Origin: Microbacterium sp. Leaf159
GTDB taxonomy: Bacteria; Actinomycetota; Actinomycetes; Actinomycetales; Microbacteriaceae
Direction: 5' to 3'
Length of the DNA: 64,000 nt
Assembly (NCBI RefSeq): GCF_001423615.1
Contig: NZ_LMOU01000001.1
Location: 469,714 to 533,713, forward strand
The notes under the pieces are model-generated. The model saw only the letters and a program-made list of their open reading frames with translations. It was not told where the DNA came from and did no database searches. Position 1 is the first letter of the stretch; each line of letters starts with the position of its first letter. This document shows positions 1 through 11,794 of this stretch, piece by piece. The translations under genes were made by a program, and so were the position numbers.

Positions 1-279
1 GGTGGGGACGGGCTCGGGGACGGTCGTATCCGTCGGGAGCGGAGCCTCGGTCGGCTCGACGCTGGGAGTGGGTTCGGGTGCCGGCGGATTCGCCTGCGCG
101 TAGGCGACCTGGCTGCCGATGGCGGCCACGACGATCAGCGACCCGACGATGCTCGCGATCGTGTTGTCGCGCACGCGACGACGGATCTGCCCGTCGTGCC
201 AGGCCCTGCGGGCGGTGTGGAGACGCACGCGCTCCGCTTCGGTGCGCGACTGCGCGCTCTTGGACCCGCGTCCGGCCAT
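1..279 (-). CDS. Partial single-pass membrane protein, hypothetical
   Basis: The first 93 codons are present and the gene runs off the left edge. It starts at ATG 279 on the minus strand, with an AAGGGAG ribosome site about 8 bases upstream. The N-terminus is strongly basic (MAGRGSKSAQSRTEAERVRL), residues about 45-60 form one hydrophobic segment (IASIVGSLIVVAAIGSQVAYA), and then a Pro/Glu/Thr-rich tail begins, which would lie outside the membrane. Similar short proteins are found beside rarA in Microbacteriaceae, from memory. Function unknown. It is divergent from rarA. The frame and start are clear; no enzymatic motif is visible in the part present. Confidence 0.75.
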   Translation of the reverse strand, partial: MAGRGSKSAQSRTEAERVRLHTARRAWHDGQIRRRVRDNTIASIVGSLIVVAAIGSQVAYAQANPPAPEPTPSVEPTEAPLPTDTTVPEPVPT

Positions 280-323
280 TGGCGTGCTCCCTTACTGGAC
301 GTGAATGTGCACCGTCGCCTGAG

Positions 324-329
324 AGCCTA
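324..329 (-). promoter_or_regulatory. Putative -10 box for the leftward gene
   Basis: TAGGCT on the minus strand, about 45 bases before ATG 279. This would give a leader of roughly 38 bases containing the AAGGGAG ribosome site. No good -35 is seen. Confidence 0.35.
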
Positions 330-380
330 CCGTTGCGATCGGTGCACGCTGATCCTGCCCGCAGTGTCGGTGTGCCGCGT

Positions 381-386
381 TAGCCT
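381..386 (+). promoter_or_regulatory. Putative -10 box, leaderless start of rarA
   Basis: TAGCCT followed by exactly six bases and then ATG 393. No Shine-Dalgarno sequence lies between, so transcription would begin at or next to the start codon. The same spacing recurs before several other genes here. Confidence 0.5.
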
Positions 387-392
387 GGACGG

Positions 393-1724
393 ATGACCTC
401 CGCCGCCGCACTGCTCTCCGGGCAGACGCCCCTCGCGGTGCGCATGCGCCCCGTCTCCCTCGATGAGGTGGCCGGACAGAAGCATCTGCTGCGGGCGGGT
501 TCGCCGATCGTGGCCCTCGCAGATCCGGCGGCGACGTCGCCCGGGGCTGTGTCGATCATCCTCTGGGGCCCGCCGGGGACCGGCAAGACCACCCTCGCCC
601 AGGCCATCGCACGGTCGTCGGGTCGGCGGTTCGTCGAGCTCTCCGCCATCACCGCCGGAGTGAAGGATGTGCGCGAGGTGATGCAGGAGGCGATCACGCA
701 GCGCGACCTGTACGGGCAGACGACGATCCTGTTCCTCGACGAGATCCACCGCTTCACCAAGGCGCAGCAGGACGCACTGCTGCCGGGGGTCGAGAACGGC
801 TGGGTGCTGCTGATCGCGGCGACCACCGAGAATCCCTCGTTCTCGGTGATCTCCCCGCTGCTCTCCCGTTCGCTGCTGCTGACCCTGCAGCCGCTCACCG
901 ACGACGACATCGGGCTCCTCGTCGACCGGGCCGTCACCGACGCACGCGGGCTCAACGGTGCGGTCACCCTCGCAGACGACGCGCGCGCCGCGCTGATCAG
1001 GCTCGCCTCCGGTGATGCCCGGCGGGCGCTCACCGGCCTCGAGGCCGCGGCTGCCGTCGCCCTCTCCAACGGCGAGGACGGCGCGGTGCCGGCCGCGACC
1101 GCCGACGACGTGGCGCAGGCCGTCGACAAGGCGTTGCTCCGGTACGACCGCCAGGGCGACGAGCACTACGACGTGATCAGCGCGTTCATCAAGTCGATCA
1201 GGGGATCCGACCCCGACGCGGCGCTGCACTATCTCGCTCGCATGATCGAGGCGGGGGAGGACCCGCGCTTCATCGCGAGGCGTCTGGTGATCTCGGCCTC
1301 CGAGGATGTGGGTCTCGCCGACCCGCAGGCGCTCACGATCGCGGTCGCGGCCGCCGATGCGGTCGCCTTCATCGGCATGCCCGAGGGAAGGATCCCGCTC
1401 GCCGAGGCGACGGTGTATCTGGCGACCACCGCGAAGTCGAACGCCGCGTACACGGGCATCGATGCAGCGATCGCCGACATCCGCTCCGGCGGGTTCGGCC
1501 GGGTCCCGCTCCATCTGCGCGACGCCCACTACCCGGGTGCCAAGCGACTCGGTCACGGACGCGGGTACGTCTATCCCCACGACAGCGAGTTCGGCATCCT
1601 CCCGCAGCAGTATCTGCCGGACGAACTGCAGGGCAGGCGCTACTACGAACCCAAGAACCTCGGAGCGGAGCGGGACATCTCGGCGCGTCTCGAACGCATC
1701 CGTCGCATCCTCGACGGGCATTGA
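393..1724 (+). CDS. rarA: Replication-associated recombination protein A (AAA+ ATPase)
   Basis: 443 aa, the usual length of RarA/MgsA/WRNIP1 proteins. Visible motifs are Walker A GPPGTGKTT (residues 59-67), Walker B LFLDEIHR (113-120), a sensor-1 region AATTENPSF (142-150), and the C-terminal clamp-loader-like region with HYPGAKRLGHGRGYVYPHD near residue 385. RarA is a DNA-dependent ATPase related to clamp-loader subunits; it acts at stalled forks and on single-stranded DNA ends. ATG 393 is supported by the conserved PLAVRMRP segment following closely and by a -10 box six bases upstream. It lies alone between the divergent membrane gene and rpsD. Confidence 0.95.
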   Translation: MTSAAALLSGQTPLAVRMRPVSLDEVAGQKHLLRAGSPIVALADPAATSPGAVSIILWGPPGTGKTTLAQAIARSSGRRFVELSAITAGVKDVREVMQEAITQRDLYGQTTILFLDEIHRFTKAQQDALLPGVENGWVLLIAATTENPSFSVISPLLSRSLLLTLQPLTDDDIGLLVDRAVTDARGLNGAVTLADDARAALIRLASGDARRALTGLEAAAAVALSNGEDGAVPAATADDVAQAVDKALLRYDRQGDEHYDVISAFIKSIRGSDPDAALHYLARMIEAGEDPRFIARRLVISASEDVGLADPQALTIAVAAADAVAFIGMPEGRIPLAEATVYLATTAKSNAAYTGIDAAIADIRSGGFGRVPLHLRDAHYPGAKRLGHGRGYVYPHDSEFGILPQQYLPDELQGRRYYEPKNLGAERDISARLERIRRILDGH

Positions 1725-1736
1725 GTCGGGATCTGT

Positions 1737-1742
1737 TAGACT
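1737..1742 (+). promoter_or_regulatory. Putative rpsD promoter -10
   Basis: TAGACT preceded by TG one base upstream (extended -10, TGTTAGACT). It sits just after the rarA stop and would give a leader of about 135 bases to rpsD GTG 1887. No clear -35. Confidence 0.45.
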
Positions 1743-1826
1743 GGATCGGCTCGAAACCGAGTTTTCGGGCATCTCCTCGTTCACACCACACCTTGCTGGC
1801 GCCCCGGCGTGCGCTCCAAGGCAGAA

Positions 1827-1845
1827 CGCGGACGATACGTCCGTG
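1827..1845 (+). promoter_or_regulatory. Hairpin in the rpsD leader
   Basis: An 8-bp stem (seven Watson-Crick pairs plus one G-U) closing the three-base loop ATA, between 1827 and 1845, about 40 bases before the start codon. S4 autoregulates its own mRNA in several bacteria, so an RNA control element is conceivable; no match to a known S4-binding fold can be claimed. Confidence 0.3.
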
Positions 1846-1886
1846 AGTCGTGAAAGACGCGACCACGTCATCGGAAGGAAAGCTTC

Positions 1887-2516
1887 GTGACCACGAAGTC
1901 CCAGGACCGCCGCAAGGTTCGTCTGAGCCGTGCCCTCGGCATCCCGCTCACCCCGAAGGCCGCCCGCTACCTCGAGAAGCGTCCCTACGCTCCGGGTGAG
2001 CACGGCCGCACCAAGCGCAAGGCTGACAGCGACTACGCCGTCCGTCTGCGTGAGAAGCAGCGTCTGCGCGAGCAGTACGGCATCCGCGAGAAGCAGATGC
2101 GCAACACGTTCAACGAGGCTCGTCGTCAGGATGGCCTGACCGGTGAGAACCTGGTCGAGCTCCTCGAGATGCGTCTCGACGCTCTCGTCGTGCGTTCGGG
2201 CTTCGCCCGCACCACCGCGCAGGCTCGTCAGCTCGTCGTGCACCGTCACATCCTCGTCGACGGCCAGCTCGTCGACCGCCCGTCCTTCCGCGTGAAGCCG
2301 GGTCAGCTCATCCACGTCAAGGCCAAGAGCGAGGGCACCGAGCCCTTCCAGGTCGCAGCGGCCGGCGGTCACGCCGAGGTCCTGCCTCCCGTTCCCGGCT
2401 ACCTCGAGGTCGAGCTCGACAAGCTCCAGGCTCGCCTGGTTCGTCGTCCGAAGCGCGCCGAGGTCCCCGTGACCTGTGAAGTGCAGCTCGTCGTCGAGTA
2501 CTACGCAGCTCGCTGA
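1887..2516 (+). CDS. rpsD: 30S ribosomal protein S4
   Basis: 209 aa, normal S4 length. S4 nucleates assembly of the 16S 5' domain and acts in decoding accuracy. The S4 RNA-binding domain is at residues about 97-145 (MRLDALVVRSGFARTTAQAR then LVDGQLVDRPSFRVKPG). The N-terminus lacks the four-cysteine zinc motif, so this is the zinc-independent form; the only cysteine is near the C-terminus. GTG 1887 is preceded by GGAAGGAAA, a strong ribosome site. Codon use is strongly biased, as expected for a highly expressed gene. A long leader precedes it and a strong hairpin terminator follows, so it looks monocistronic. Confidence 0.97.
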   Translation: MTTKSQDRRKVRLSRALGIPLTPKAARYLEKRPYAPGEHGRTKRKADSDYAVRLREKQRLREQYGIREKQMRNTFNEARRQDGLTGENLVELLEMRLDALVVRSGFARTTAQARQLVVHRHILVDGQLVDRPSFRVKPGQLIHVKAKSEGTEPFQVAAAGGHAEVLPPVPGYLEVELDKLQARLVRRPKRAEVPVTCEVQLVVEYYAAR

Positions 2517-2530
2517 GTTCAGCTTTTCCG

Positions 2531-2563
2531 CAGAAGGCGTCGGGGTTCACCCGACGCCTTCTG
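2531..2563 (+). terminator. Strong hairpin terminator after rpsD
   Basis: Perfect 14-bp stem (2531-2544 with 2550-2563) and five-base loop GTTCA, starting 14 bases after the rpsD stop. It is followed by TCGTTTCC rather than a long T run, as is common in high-GC actinobacteria. Confidence 0.85.
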
Positions 2564-2574
2564 TCGTTTCCGCA

Positions 2575-2580
2575 TACGAT
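2575..2580 (+). promoter_or_regulatory. Putative -10 for the alaS-side transcript
   Basis: TACGAT directly after the rpsD terminator and about 43 bases before ATG 2623. It would restart transcription for the small membrane gene and alaS onward. No clear -35. Confidence 0.4.
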
Positions 2581-2622
2581 GGAGGCACCGCGCCTTCGCG
2601 GGTCAAGGGCAAGGATGGCGAC

Positions 2623-2811
2623 ATGAAGAACGTGCTGTGGTTCCTGATCGGAGTGATCGGCGGCTTCGTCGCGGCTCATTTCATGAACAAGGACCCGCGC
2701 GGTCACGACATCCTCGCCGAGGTCGACGCGCGGATCAACGAGTTCACCGCGATCATCGGCGACTCCTACCGCGACGAGAAGGCACGTCTCACCGACCCCG
2801 CTGACGACTGA
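2623..2811 (+). CDS. Small membrane-anchored protein, hypothetical
   Basis: 62 aa. An N-terminal hydrophobic segment at residues about 3-21 (NVLWFLIGVIGGFVAAHFM) is followed by a short charged cytoplasmic-type tail (DILAEVDARINEFTAIIGDSYRDEKARL). The ATG at 2623 is preferred because the reading frame upstream overlaps the rpsD terminator. A purine-rich CAAGGGCAAGG lies just upstream. In many actinobacteria one or two small membrane genes (DUF948 or DUF6167 types) sit between rpsD and alaS; this gene occupies that slot but I cannot assign it to either family. Function unknown. It probably shares a transcript with alaS, 71 bases downstream. Confidence 0.75.
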   Translation: MKNVLWFLIGVIGGFVAAHFMNKDPRGHDILAEVDARINEFTAIIGDSYRDEKARLTDPADD

Positions 2812-2882
2812 CCACCGCTCCTCTTCGGACGCGGTTCCGTCGTCTCTTTCACACTCAGCACGCAAGGACACCTGGCACCCCT

Positions 2883-5539
<2,657 letters not shown>

Positions 5540-5543
<4 letters not shown>

Positions 5544-6016
5544 GCGGGTTCCGCCGCGGCGTGCGGCTCGGTATCGACGTCGGACGTGCACGTGTCGGGG
5601 TCGCTCGCTGCGACCCCGACGGCATGCTCGCCGTCCCGGTGGAGACCGTCCAGCGCAACGACTCGGCGATCGACCGGATCGCGGAGATCGCACAGGACTT
5701 CGACCTGCTCGAGTTCGTGGTCGGACTTCCGGTCAATCTGCAGGGTGCCGACACGGCATCGACGACCGATGCGCGGGAGTTCGCGGCGGCGCTGCAGTCG
5801 CGCACCGGGACGCTCGTCCGTCTGGTGGACGAGCGTCTGAGCACGGTCACCGCACACGCCGCATTGCGTTCTTCGGGTAGATCTCAGAAGAATTCTCGTA
5901 GCATTGTGGATCAGATCGCCGCAGTGATTCTGCTGCAGCAGGCGATCGACACGGAGAAGAGCACCGGAAACCCGCCCGGTGACACGATTCCGCTCGACGA
6001 GGAGTCCCCACGCTAA
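5540..6016 (+). CDS. ruvX: Holliday junction resolvase-like protein YqgF/RuvX
   Basis: 158 aa with an RNase H-like fold. Family motifs are LGIDVGRARVGVARCDPDG near the N-terminus (first catalytic Asp), VVGLPVNLQG, and LVDERLSTVTAHAAL near residue 100, with a final Asp in SIVDQIAAVILLQ. YqgF has been linked to pre-16S rRNA 5' end maturation and to junction resolution; the sequence does not tell which applies. The GTG start overlaps the alaS TGA by 4 bases and the stop overlaps the mltG ATG by one base, so alaS-ruvX-mltG behaves as one translational unit. Confidence 0.93.
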
Positions 6017-7608
6017 TGCCCGAACGTGAGAGTTCTTCACCTCAGCACGATCCGGACGCCCGCCTCGGCGACCTGTTCGAGAACCTTCCCGATCCGTCGC
6101 AGCAGAGCCCGACGGTCGACAACACGCCGCCGGCTCCCGGTTCGCGCAGAGCCGCCCGTGAGGCCGCCGCGGCGCAGATGCCCGGTGGCGAGGGTGCTGC
6201 GCCTGCGTCCGAACCGCAGGAGCCTCGCTCGGACGCCGACTCGGCGACCCGCGCACTTCCTGTGACCGGTCCCGCGCAGCGGTCGGACGCGCACGTCGCC
6301 GACTCGGTGACGCGCCCCCGCGACGAGGACTCGACAGCTCGCAGGAGTGTTCCCGCCTCCGATGCAGAGCGCGATGACGCTCCGGTGCCCGCGGGCGCAG
6401 GTGCAGGTGTAGGAGCAGGCGTTCCTGCGACCGGAGCTGCCGCAGGCGCTGCGGGTTCCGGCGGACGGCTCGAGGATCTCTTCCACGCGCACACCGATGA
6501 GGACTCCGGAAGCCGCCCTCCGAAGAAGAAGAAGCGCCGCACCGGCTGCCTCGTCGCGCTCATCATCGTGCTCGCCGTCATCGGCGGCATCGTCGGCACC
6601 GGAATCTGGGCGTGGAACACGTACGGCGACAAGATCAGCGATGCCCTCGGATGGGGCGAGCCGGCCGACTGGGAGCCCGGCATCGCCTCCGGCGAGGTGC
6701 TCGTCACCGTTCAGGAGGGCGACACCGGTTCACCCGTGTCGACTGCACTGTACGAAGCGGGCGTGACCCGCACCGACGAGGTGTTCTACGACTACCTCGT
6801 CAAGGAGAACATCGCCGTCACGTTCTACCCCGGCATCTACCGGCTTCAGGAGAAGATGACCGCCGAGGCCGCGCTCGAGGCTCTTCAGGACCCTGCGAAC
6901 AAGCTCGAGAACTCGGCGAGCGTCGGAGAGGGCGCGACGATCGAGTCGTCGCTTCCCGGCATGGCGGAGTCGCTCGGGATGCCGATCGAAGACCTCCAGG
7001 CCGCCGTCGACGCCGACCCGGCGACCTACGGAGTGACCGCGCAGAACCTCGAGGGATGGCTCTTCCCTGCCGTCTACACGTTCGATCCCGGGGTCACCGC
7101 GACGCAGGTGATCCAGCGCATGGTCGATCGCACCAAGGAGTCGCTGGATGCCGCCGGCGTTCCCGCCGAAGACGCGCAGCGTGTGCTGACCATCGCGTCG
7201 ATCATCCAGCGCGAGGGACTCACGGCGGACTTCCCGAAGGTGTCGCGGGTGATCCAGAATCGCCTGGACATCGACATGAAGCTGCAGATGGACTCGACCG
7301 CGCAGTACGGCTACGGCTCGCTGCATGAGGGCGTCGTCTCGAGTTCTGCAGAGGCGCTCGAGGATCCCAACGACTGGAACACCTACGTGCACACGGGGTT
7401 GCCGATCACGCCGATCGCCAGCCCGAGCGACGCCGCGATCGATGCGGCGATGCACCCGGCTGACGGTCCGTGGCTGTACTTCGTCACCATCAACCTCGCC
7501 ACGGGCGAGACCCAGTTCTCGGTGACGTACGAGGAACACCTCCAGGGCGTCGAGAAGTGGGAGAAGTGGTGCCAGGAGAACCCTGACGGGGGATGCTCGG
7601 CCGGATGA
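6016..7608 (+). CDS. mltG: Endolytic murein transglycosylase MltG (YceG-like)
   Basis: 530 aa. MltG cleaves nascent glycan strands and is thought to set peptidoglycan strand length. Residues 1-168 are a long low-complexity Pro/Ala/Asp/Glu-rich cytoplasmic region. A KKKKRR stop-transfer stretch follows near 170-175, one transmembrane helix at about 176-197 (LVALIIVLAVIGGIVGTGIW), then the extracellular YceG domain. The catalytic Glu is E400 in IIQREGL, followed by RVIQNRLDIDMKLQMDSTAQYGYG and ending with the TYEEHL region. ATG 6016 overlaps the ruvX TAA. The cytoplasmic extension is much longer than in E. coli MltG. Confidence 0.93.
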   Translation: MPERESSSPQHDPDARLGDLFENLPDPSQQSPTVDNTPPAPGSRRAAREAAAAQMPGGEGAAPASEPQEPRSDADSATRALPVTGPAQRSDAHVADSVTRPRDEDSTARRSVPASDAERDDAPVPAGAGAGVGAGVPATGAAAGAAGSGGRLEDLFHAHTDEDSGSRPPKKKKRRTGCLVALIIVLAVIGGIVGTGIWAWNTYGDKISDALGWGEPADWEPGIASGEVLVTVQEGDTGSPVSTALYEAGVTRTDEVFYDYLVKENIAVTFYPGIYRLQEKMTAEAALEALQDPANKLENSASVGEGATIESSLPGMAESLGMPIEDLQAAVDADPATYGVTAQNLEGWLFPAVYTFDPGVTATQVIQRMVDRTKESLDAAGVPAEDAQRVLTIASIIQREGLTADFPKVSRVIQNRLDIDMKLQMDSTAQYGYGSLHEGVVSSSAEALEDPNDWNTYVHTGLPITPIASPSDAAIDAAMHPADGPWLYFVTINLATGETQFSVTYEEHLQGVEKWEKWCQENPDGGCSAG

Positions 7609-8417
7609 CCCCTCGGCATCTCGCGGTGTGGGGCGACCCGATCGCACACTCGAAGTCGCCGCGGCTGCATGCGGCCGCGTACGGCGTGCTCGGTCTCGAT
7701 TGGGAGTACACGCGACGGCAGGTCGACGAGGACGGTTTCGGCGATGCCCTCGCGTCGCTCGACGGCTCCTGGCTGGGCCTCTCGCTCACGATGCCGCTGA
7801 AGGAGCAGGCCCATCGGGCCGCAGCCGTTCGGGACAGGCACGCCGAGCTCACCGGCGCGGTCAACACGCTGCTCTTGACGGATGTCGTCCAGGGCTTCAA
7901 CACCGATGTCGGCGGGATCATCGACGCCCTCGGCGAGCACGGCCTCGTCGACGTGGATCGGGTGCGTGTCCTCGGGGCCGGTGCGACCGCGGCATCCGCC
8001 GTCGTCGCGTGCGTCGAACTCGGCGCCCGGTCGATCGAGGTGCGCGCGCGTCGCCCCGAGCGTGCAGCGACGCTCATCGCGCTCGGTGAGCGACTCGGAG
8101 TCGACATGACCGCTGACGCGTTCGACGCGGACGCCGACCAGGTCGATCTCACCGTGGCGACCCTTCCGAGCGGTTCGGCCCTCGACCACGTGACCGCCGC
8201 GCGTCTCGGCGAGCGCGGGGGAGTGCTGTTCGACGTCGCCTACTCGCCGTGGCCCTCTGCACTCGCCACAGCCTGGACGGGCGGCCAGGCGATCTCCGGA
8301 GAGGGGATGCTGCTCTGGCAGGCTGTCCGACAGATCCGGATCTTCGTGCACGGGGATCCGACCGCCGCGCTGCCCGGTGAAGATGCCGTGGTCGCTGCGA
8401 TGAGGGCGGTTCTGTAA
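7605..8417 (+). CDS. aroE: Shikimate dehydrogenase
   Basis: 270 aa. It reduces 3-dehydroshikimate to shikimate with NADPH, step 4 of the shikimate pathway. Motifs: [14 protein letters not shown] (shikimate-binding Ser pair), MPLKEQAH with catalytic K66, GAVNTLL, GFNTD with D101, a Rossmann-like GAGATAASA (about 124-132), and [12 protein letters not shown] at the C-terminus. ATG 7605 is chosen over an upstream in-frame ATG at 7593 because it gives the 4-bp ATGA overlap with the mltG stop and the conserved N-terminus. The glycine-rich loop is less canonical than in E. coli AroE, as is usual in actinobacteria. Confidence 0.93.
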   Translation: MTPRHLAVWGDPIAHSKSPRLHAAAYGVLGLDWEYTRRQVDEDGFGDALASLDGSWLGLSLTMPLKEQAHRAAAVRDRHAELTGAVNTLLLTDVVQGFNTDVGGIIDALGEHGLVDVDRVRVLGAGATAASAVVACVELGARSIEVRARRPERAATLIALGERLGVDMTADAFDADADQVDLTVATLPSGSALDHVTAARLGERGGVLFDVAYSPWPSALATAWTGGQAISGEGMLLWQAVRQIRIFVHGDPTAALPGEDAVVAAMRAVL

Positions 8418-8470
8418 CCGCCGACGACATGCGGCACGAGTCGGGTCGAAACGCGTGGGAGACTAGAGCA

Positions 8471-9700
8471 ATGCTCCGCGTGCTCACGGCCGGCGAATCG
8501 CACGGCCCAGAACTCATTGCCGTCATGGAGGGTCTGCCCTCGGGCGTCCCCGTGTCCTCCGAGGCGATCCAGGCCGATCTCGCACGTCGCAAGCTCGGCT
8601 ACGGCCGCGGCTCGCGTATGAAGTTCGAGCAGGACGAGCTCACCATCTCCGGCGGCGTCCGCCACGGCAAGACGCTCGGCAGCCCGATCGCCCTGCGTAT
8701 CGGCAACACCGAGTGGCCTAAGTGGATCGAGGTCATGAACCCCGAACCTGTCGAGCTCACCGACAAGTCGAGGGGTCGCAGCGCGCCGCTCACCCGACCG
8801 CGCCCCGGCCATGCCGACCTCGTGGGCATGCAGAAATACGACTTCGACGAGGCGCGCCCGATCCTCGAGCGTGCCAGCGCGCGCGAGACCGCCGCCCGTG
8901 TCGCACTCGGTGCGATCGCCCGGTCGTTCCTGGGAGAGCTCGGCATCCGTCTCGTGAGCCACACGCTGTCGATCGGTCCCGTGCAGGTGCCGGCAGGCTC
9001 CGCGCTTCCGACGCCCGATGACGTCGAGACGCTCGACGCCGACCCGCTGCGCTGCTTCGATCCGGCGACGTCCGCACTCATGGTCGCCGAGGTCGACGAC
9101 GCCAAGAAGGACGGCGACACCCTCGGCGGCATCGTCGAGGTCCTCGCCTACGGTCTGCCGCCCGGGCTGGGCTCGCATGTGCACTGGGACCGCCGTCTCG
9201 ACGCGCGTCTCGCGCAGGCGCTCATGAGCATCCAGGCGATCAAGGGCGTCGAGGTCGGCGACGGCTTCGAGACGACCCGTCGGCGTGGTTCCGCCGCTCA
9301 CGACGAGCTGTTCGCCACGGCCGACGGCATCTCGCGCGGCTCTGACCGTGCAGGAGGCACCGAGGGCGGCATGTCGACCGGCACCGTCCTGCGCGTCCGT
9401 GCGGGCATGAAGCCCATCGCGACCGTGCCGCACGCCCTCCGCACGATCGACATCGCCTCCGGCGAGGATGCCACGGCCCACCACCAGCGCTCCGACGTGT
9501 GCGCCGTGCCCGCGGCCGGTGTCGTGGCCGAGGCCATGGTCGCCGTCGAGCTCGCCAACGCGGTGCTCGAGAAGTTCGGCGGCGACAGCATCCGCGAGAC
9601 GCGTCGCAACCTCGACGGGTACCTGGCAGGCATCCCGGCCGAGCTGCGGACGACCCCGGCGTCCGAGGCGGCGCTCATCGCGCATGACGAGCGAGGCTGA
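8471..9700 (+). CDS. aroC: Chorismate synthase
   Basis: 409 aa. It converts 5-enolpyruvylshikimate-3-phosphate to chorismate (step 7) using reduced FMN. Signatures: [21 protein letters not shown] at the N-terminus, [13 protein letters not shown] near residue 110-125, [17 protein letters not shown], and the C-terminal [16 protein letters not shown] 8471 begins directly at [12 protein letters not shown]; an in-frame ATG 42 bases upstream would only add a nonconserved tail. A 53-base gap follows aroE; CTAGAGC just before the start is a poor -10, so I do not call a promoter. Confidence 0.97.
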   Translation: MLRVLTAGESHGPELIAVMEGLPSGVPVSSEAIQADLARRKLGYGRGSRMKFEQDELTISGGVRHGKTLGSPIALRIGNTEWPKWIEVMNPEPVELTDKSRGRSAPLTRPRPGHADLVGMQKYDFDEARPILERASARETAARVALGAIARSFLGELGIRLVSHTLSIGPVQVPAGSALPTPDDVETLDADPLRCFDPATSALMVAEVDDAKKDGDTLGGIVEVLAYGLPPGLGSHVHWDRRLDARLAQALMSIQAIKGVEVGDGFETTRRRGSAAHDELFATADGISRGSDRAGGTEGGMSTGTVLRVRAGMKPIATVPHALRTIDIASGEDATAHHQRSDVCAVPAAGVVAEAMVAVELANAVLEKFGGDSIRETRRNLDGYLAGIPAELRTTPASEAALIAHDERG

Positions 9701-10202
9701 GCAGCTGACGCTGGTGCTCGTCGGTCCGATGGCGGCCGGCAAGACCAGCGTCGGTCGACGCGTCGCCAAGAAGCTCGGTGTGCCGTTCATCGACACCGAC
9801 AAGCGCGTCGTCGCCGCCCATGGTCCGATCCCCGGGATCTTCGCCGACCACGGCGAGGCGCACTTCCGCTCGCTCGAACGGGCGGAGGTCGCCAATGCGC
9901 TGAGCGTGGGCGGGGTGATCTCCCTCGGAGGCGGCGCGGTGACGGATCCCGGAACGCGGGCGCTGCTGCGCGAGCATCCCGTCGTCTTCCTGACCGTGTC
10001 GCCGGAGGTGGTCGTGCACCGCATCAACGCGGGTGGCCGACCGCTGCTCGCGGGGGACGATCCGGTCGGGCGCTGGACGCAGATCTTCGAAGAACGTCGA
10101 GGCTGGTACGACGAGGTGGCATCCGTGACGTTCGACACGTCGCGCCGCCCCATGCAGCGCATCGCCGACGACATCGTGGCATGGAGGAGAGAACGAGCAT
10201 GA
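9684..10202 (+). CDS. aroK: Shikimate kinase
   Basis: 172 aa. It phosphorylates shikimate at the 3-hydroxyl (step 5). Walker A is [11 protein letters not shown], the shikimate-binding DTDK follows FI, with SLGGGAV and GGRPLL further on. ATG 9684 lies inside the end of aroC and gives a 17-base overlap; this start places the P-loop about 13 residues in, as in the family. The stop overlaps aroB. The lid region [16 protein letters not shown] is intact. Confidence 0.93.
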   Translation: MTSEAEQLTLVLVGPMAAGKTSVGRRVAKKLGVPFIDTDKRVVAAHGPIPGIFADHGEAHFRSLERAEVANALSVGGVISLGGGAVTDPGTRALLREHPVVFLTVSPEVVVHRINAGGRPLLAGDDPVGRWTQIFEERRGWYDEVASVTFDTSRRPMQRIADDIVAWRRERA

Positions 10203-11287
10203 GCACCACCACCATCAGTGTGACGGGGGAGACCCCCTACGACATCAGCATCGGACGCGGGATCCTCGATCAGGTCTCCGCAGCCCTGGATCCGGCCGTG
10301 CGCAAGATCCTCGTCGTGCACCCGCCCACGCTCGCGGCCCGTGCCGCGGAGCTGCGCGATCGGCTGCTCGCGGACGTCGAGAACGGACCGCGAGAAGTGC
10401 TTCTGGCCGAGGTGCCTGATGCCGAGCAGGGCAAGCGCATCGAGGTCGCGGCGTTCTGCTGGCAGGTCATGGGTCAGGCCGACTTCACCCGCACGGATGC
10501 CGTCGTGGGCTACGGCGGCGGCGCGGTCACCGACCTCGCCGGCTTCGTCGCGGCGACCTGGCTGCGCGGCGTGCAGGTCGTCCAGGTGCCGACGACCGTG
10601 CTCGGACTGGTCGACGCATCGGTCGGCGGGAAGACGGGGATCAACACCGCAGAGGGCAAGAACCTCGTCGGTGCGTTCTGGGCTCCGCGCGCGGTGATCG
10701 GAGACCTCGACGAACTCTCGAGCCTCAGCCCGAACGAGGCGACGGCGGGTTTCGCCGAGGTCGCGAAGGCCGGTTTCATCTGGGCGCCCGAGATCCTCGA
10801 CATCATCGAAGCCGACCCCGCTCGGGCCGTCGACACCACGACCCCGGAGTTCCGGCGCGCGGTCGAACTCGCTATCGACATGAAGGCGAAGGTCGTCTCC
10901 GACGACTTCCGCGAGGCGGGGCAGCGCGAGATCCTCAACTACGGTCACACCCTCGGTCATGCGATCGAGCACGCCGAACGCTACCGCTGGCGCCACGGCG
11001 CAGCCGTCTCGATCGGGATGCTGTACGCGGCGGAGCTGTCACGACTCGCCGGACGCCTCTCGGACGAGGCGGCCGAGCGCCACCGCACGATCCTCGAGTC
11101 GCTGGGTCTTCCGACCGGCTACCGCGCGGGGGCGTGGCCGCAGCTGCTGGCCACGATGCAGCGCGACAAGAAGAGCCGCGGCGGCATGCTGCGATTCATC
11201 CTCCTCGACGACATCGCGAAGCCCACGGTGCTGCAGGCCCCCGACGAGTCTCTGCTGTTCGCCGCATACCAGGAGATCGGCGAATGA
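10199..11287 (+). CDS. aroB: 3-dehydroquinate synthase
   Basis: 362 aa. It cyclises DAHP to 3-dehydroquinate (step 2), using NAD and a divalent metal. Motifs: [40 protein letters not shown] and the metal-binding [15 protein letters not shown] 10199 overlaps the aroK stop by 4 bases; an in-frame ATG at 10181 would add only six residues and lies deeper inside aroK. Confidence 0.96.
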   Translation: MSTTTISVTGETPYDISIGRGILDQVSAALDPAVRKILVVHPPTLAARAAELRDRLLADVENGPREVLLAEVPDAEQGKRIEVAAFCWQVMGQADFTRTDAVVGYGGGAVTDLAGFVAATWLRGVQVVQVPTTVLGLVDASVGGKTGINTAEGKNLVGAFWAPRAVIGDLDELSSLSPNEATAGFAEVAKAGFIWAPEILDIIEADPARAVDTTTPEFRRAVELAIDMKAKVVSDDFREAGQREILNYGHTLGHAIEHAERYRWRHGAAVSIGMLYAAELSRLAGRLSDEAAERHRTILESLGLPTGYRAGAWPQLLATMQRDKKSRGGMLRFILLDDIAKPTVLQAPDESLLFAAYQEIGE

Positions 11288-11721
11288 CGCGCCGCATCCT
11301 CCTCGTCAACGGTCCGAACCTCAACCTGCTCGGCAGCCGTGAACCCGAGGTCTACGGCACGGCGACGCTCGCGGACGTGGAGCGCCTGACCGCAGAGGCC
11401 GCCGCCGACGTGGGCTTCGAGGTGCGCGCCGTCCAGAGCAACCACGAGGGCGTCCTGATCGACGCGATCCACGCCGCTCGGGAGGACTGCGTGGCGATCA
11501 TCATCAATCCGGGGGGCCTCACCCACACCTCCGTGTCGCTGCGGGACGCGCTCACCGGGGTCGCACTGCCCTTCGCCGAAGTGCACATCTCGGACGTGTA
11601 CGCCCGCGAGGAGTTCCGGCACCATTCCTACCTCCACGACGTCGCCGCCGTGCGAGTGATCGGCGAGGGCGTCGACGGGTATGCGAGCGCTGTGCGGCAG
11701 CTCGCAGCGCTCATCCCGTAG
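11284..11721 (+). CDS. aroQ: 3-dehydroquinate dehydratase, type II
   Basis: 145 aa, the usual dodecameric type II enzyme, which dehydrates 3-dehydroquinate (step 3). Visible: [19 protein letters not shown] with lid R19 and catalytic Y24, [14 protein letters not shown], and [16 protein letters not shown] with catalytic H101. The binding-loop sequence HISNVH common in the family reads HISDVY here (D104, Y106). ATG 11284 overlaps the aroB stop by 4 bases. Its TAG stop at 11719-11721 forms the first half of the likely efp -10 box. Confidence 0.95.
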   Translation: MTRRILLVNGPNLNLLGSREPEVYGTATLADVERLTAEAAADVGFEVRAVQSNHEGVLIDAIHAAREDCVAIIINPGGLTHTSVSLRDALTGVALPFAEVHISDVYAREEFRHHSYLHDVAAVRVIGEGVDGYASAVRQLAALIP

Positions 11722-11724
11722 AAT
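11719..11724 (+). promoter_or_regulatory. Putative efp promoter -10, overlapping the aroQ stop
   Basis: TAGAAT whose first three bases are the aroQ stop codon. It would give a leader of about 64 bases to efp. It suggests that efp-nusB has its own promoter besides any readthrough from the aro genes. Confidence 0.5.
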
Positions 11725-11794
11725 CGACTGTCGGCCCACCCAGTCCACCGGGACGAGAACGGCCCCCAGACTCTAGAAACGGAAAGTCCAGCGC

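Noticed and set aside
327..2372. Open frame of 681 codons on the minus strand across rarA and rpsD
   Set aside because: It crosses two clear genes and their promoter region; no domain recognised.
2812..2882. T-box leader before alaS
   Set aside because: The 71-base gap holds no specifier stem, T-box core or terminator.
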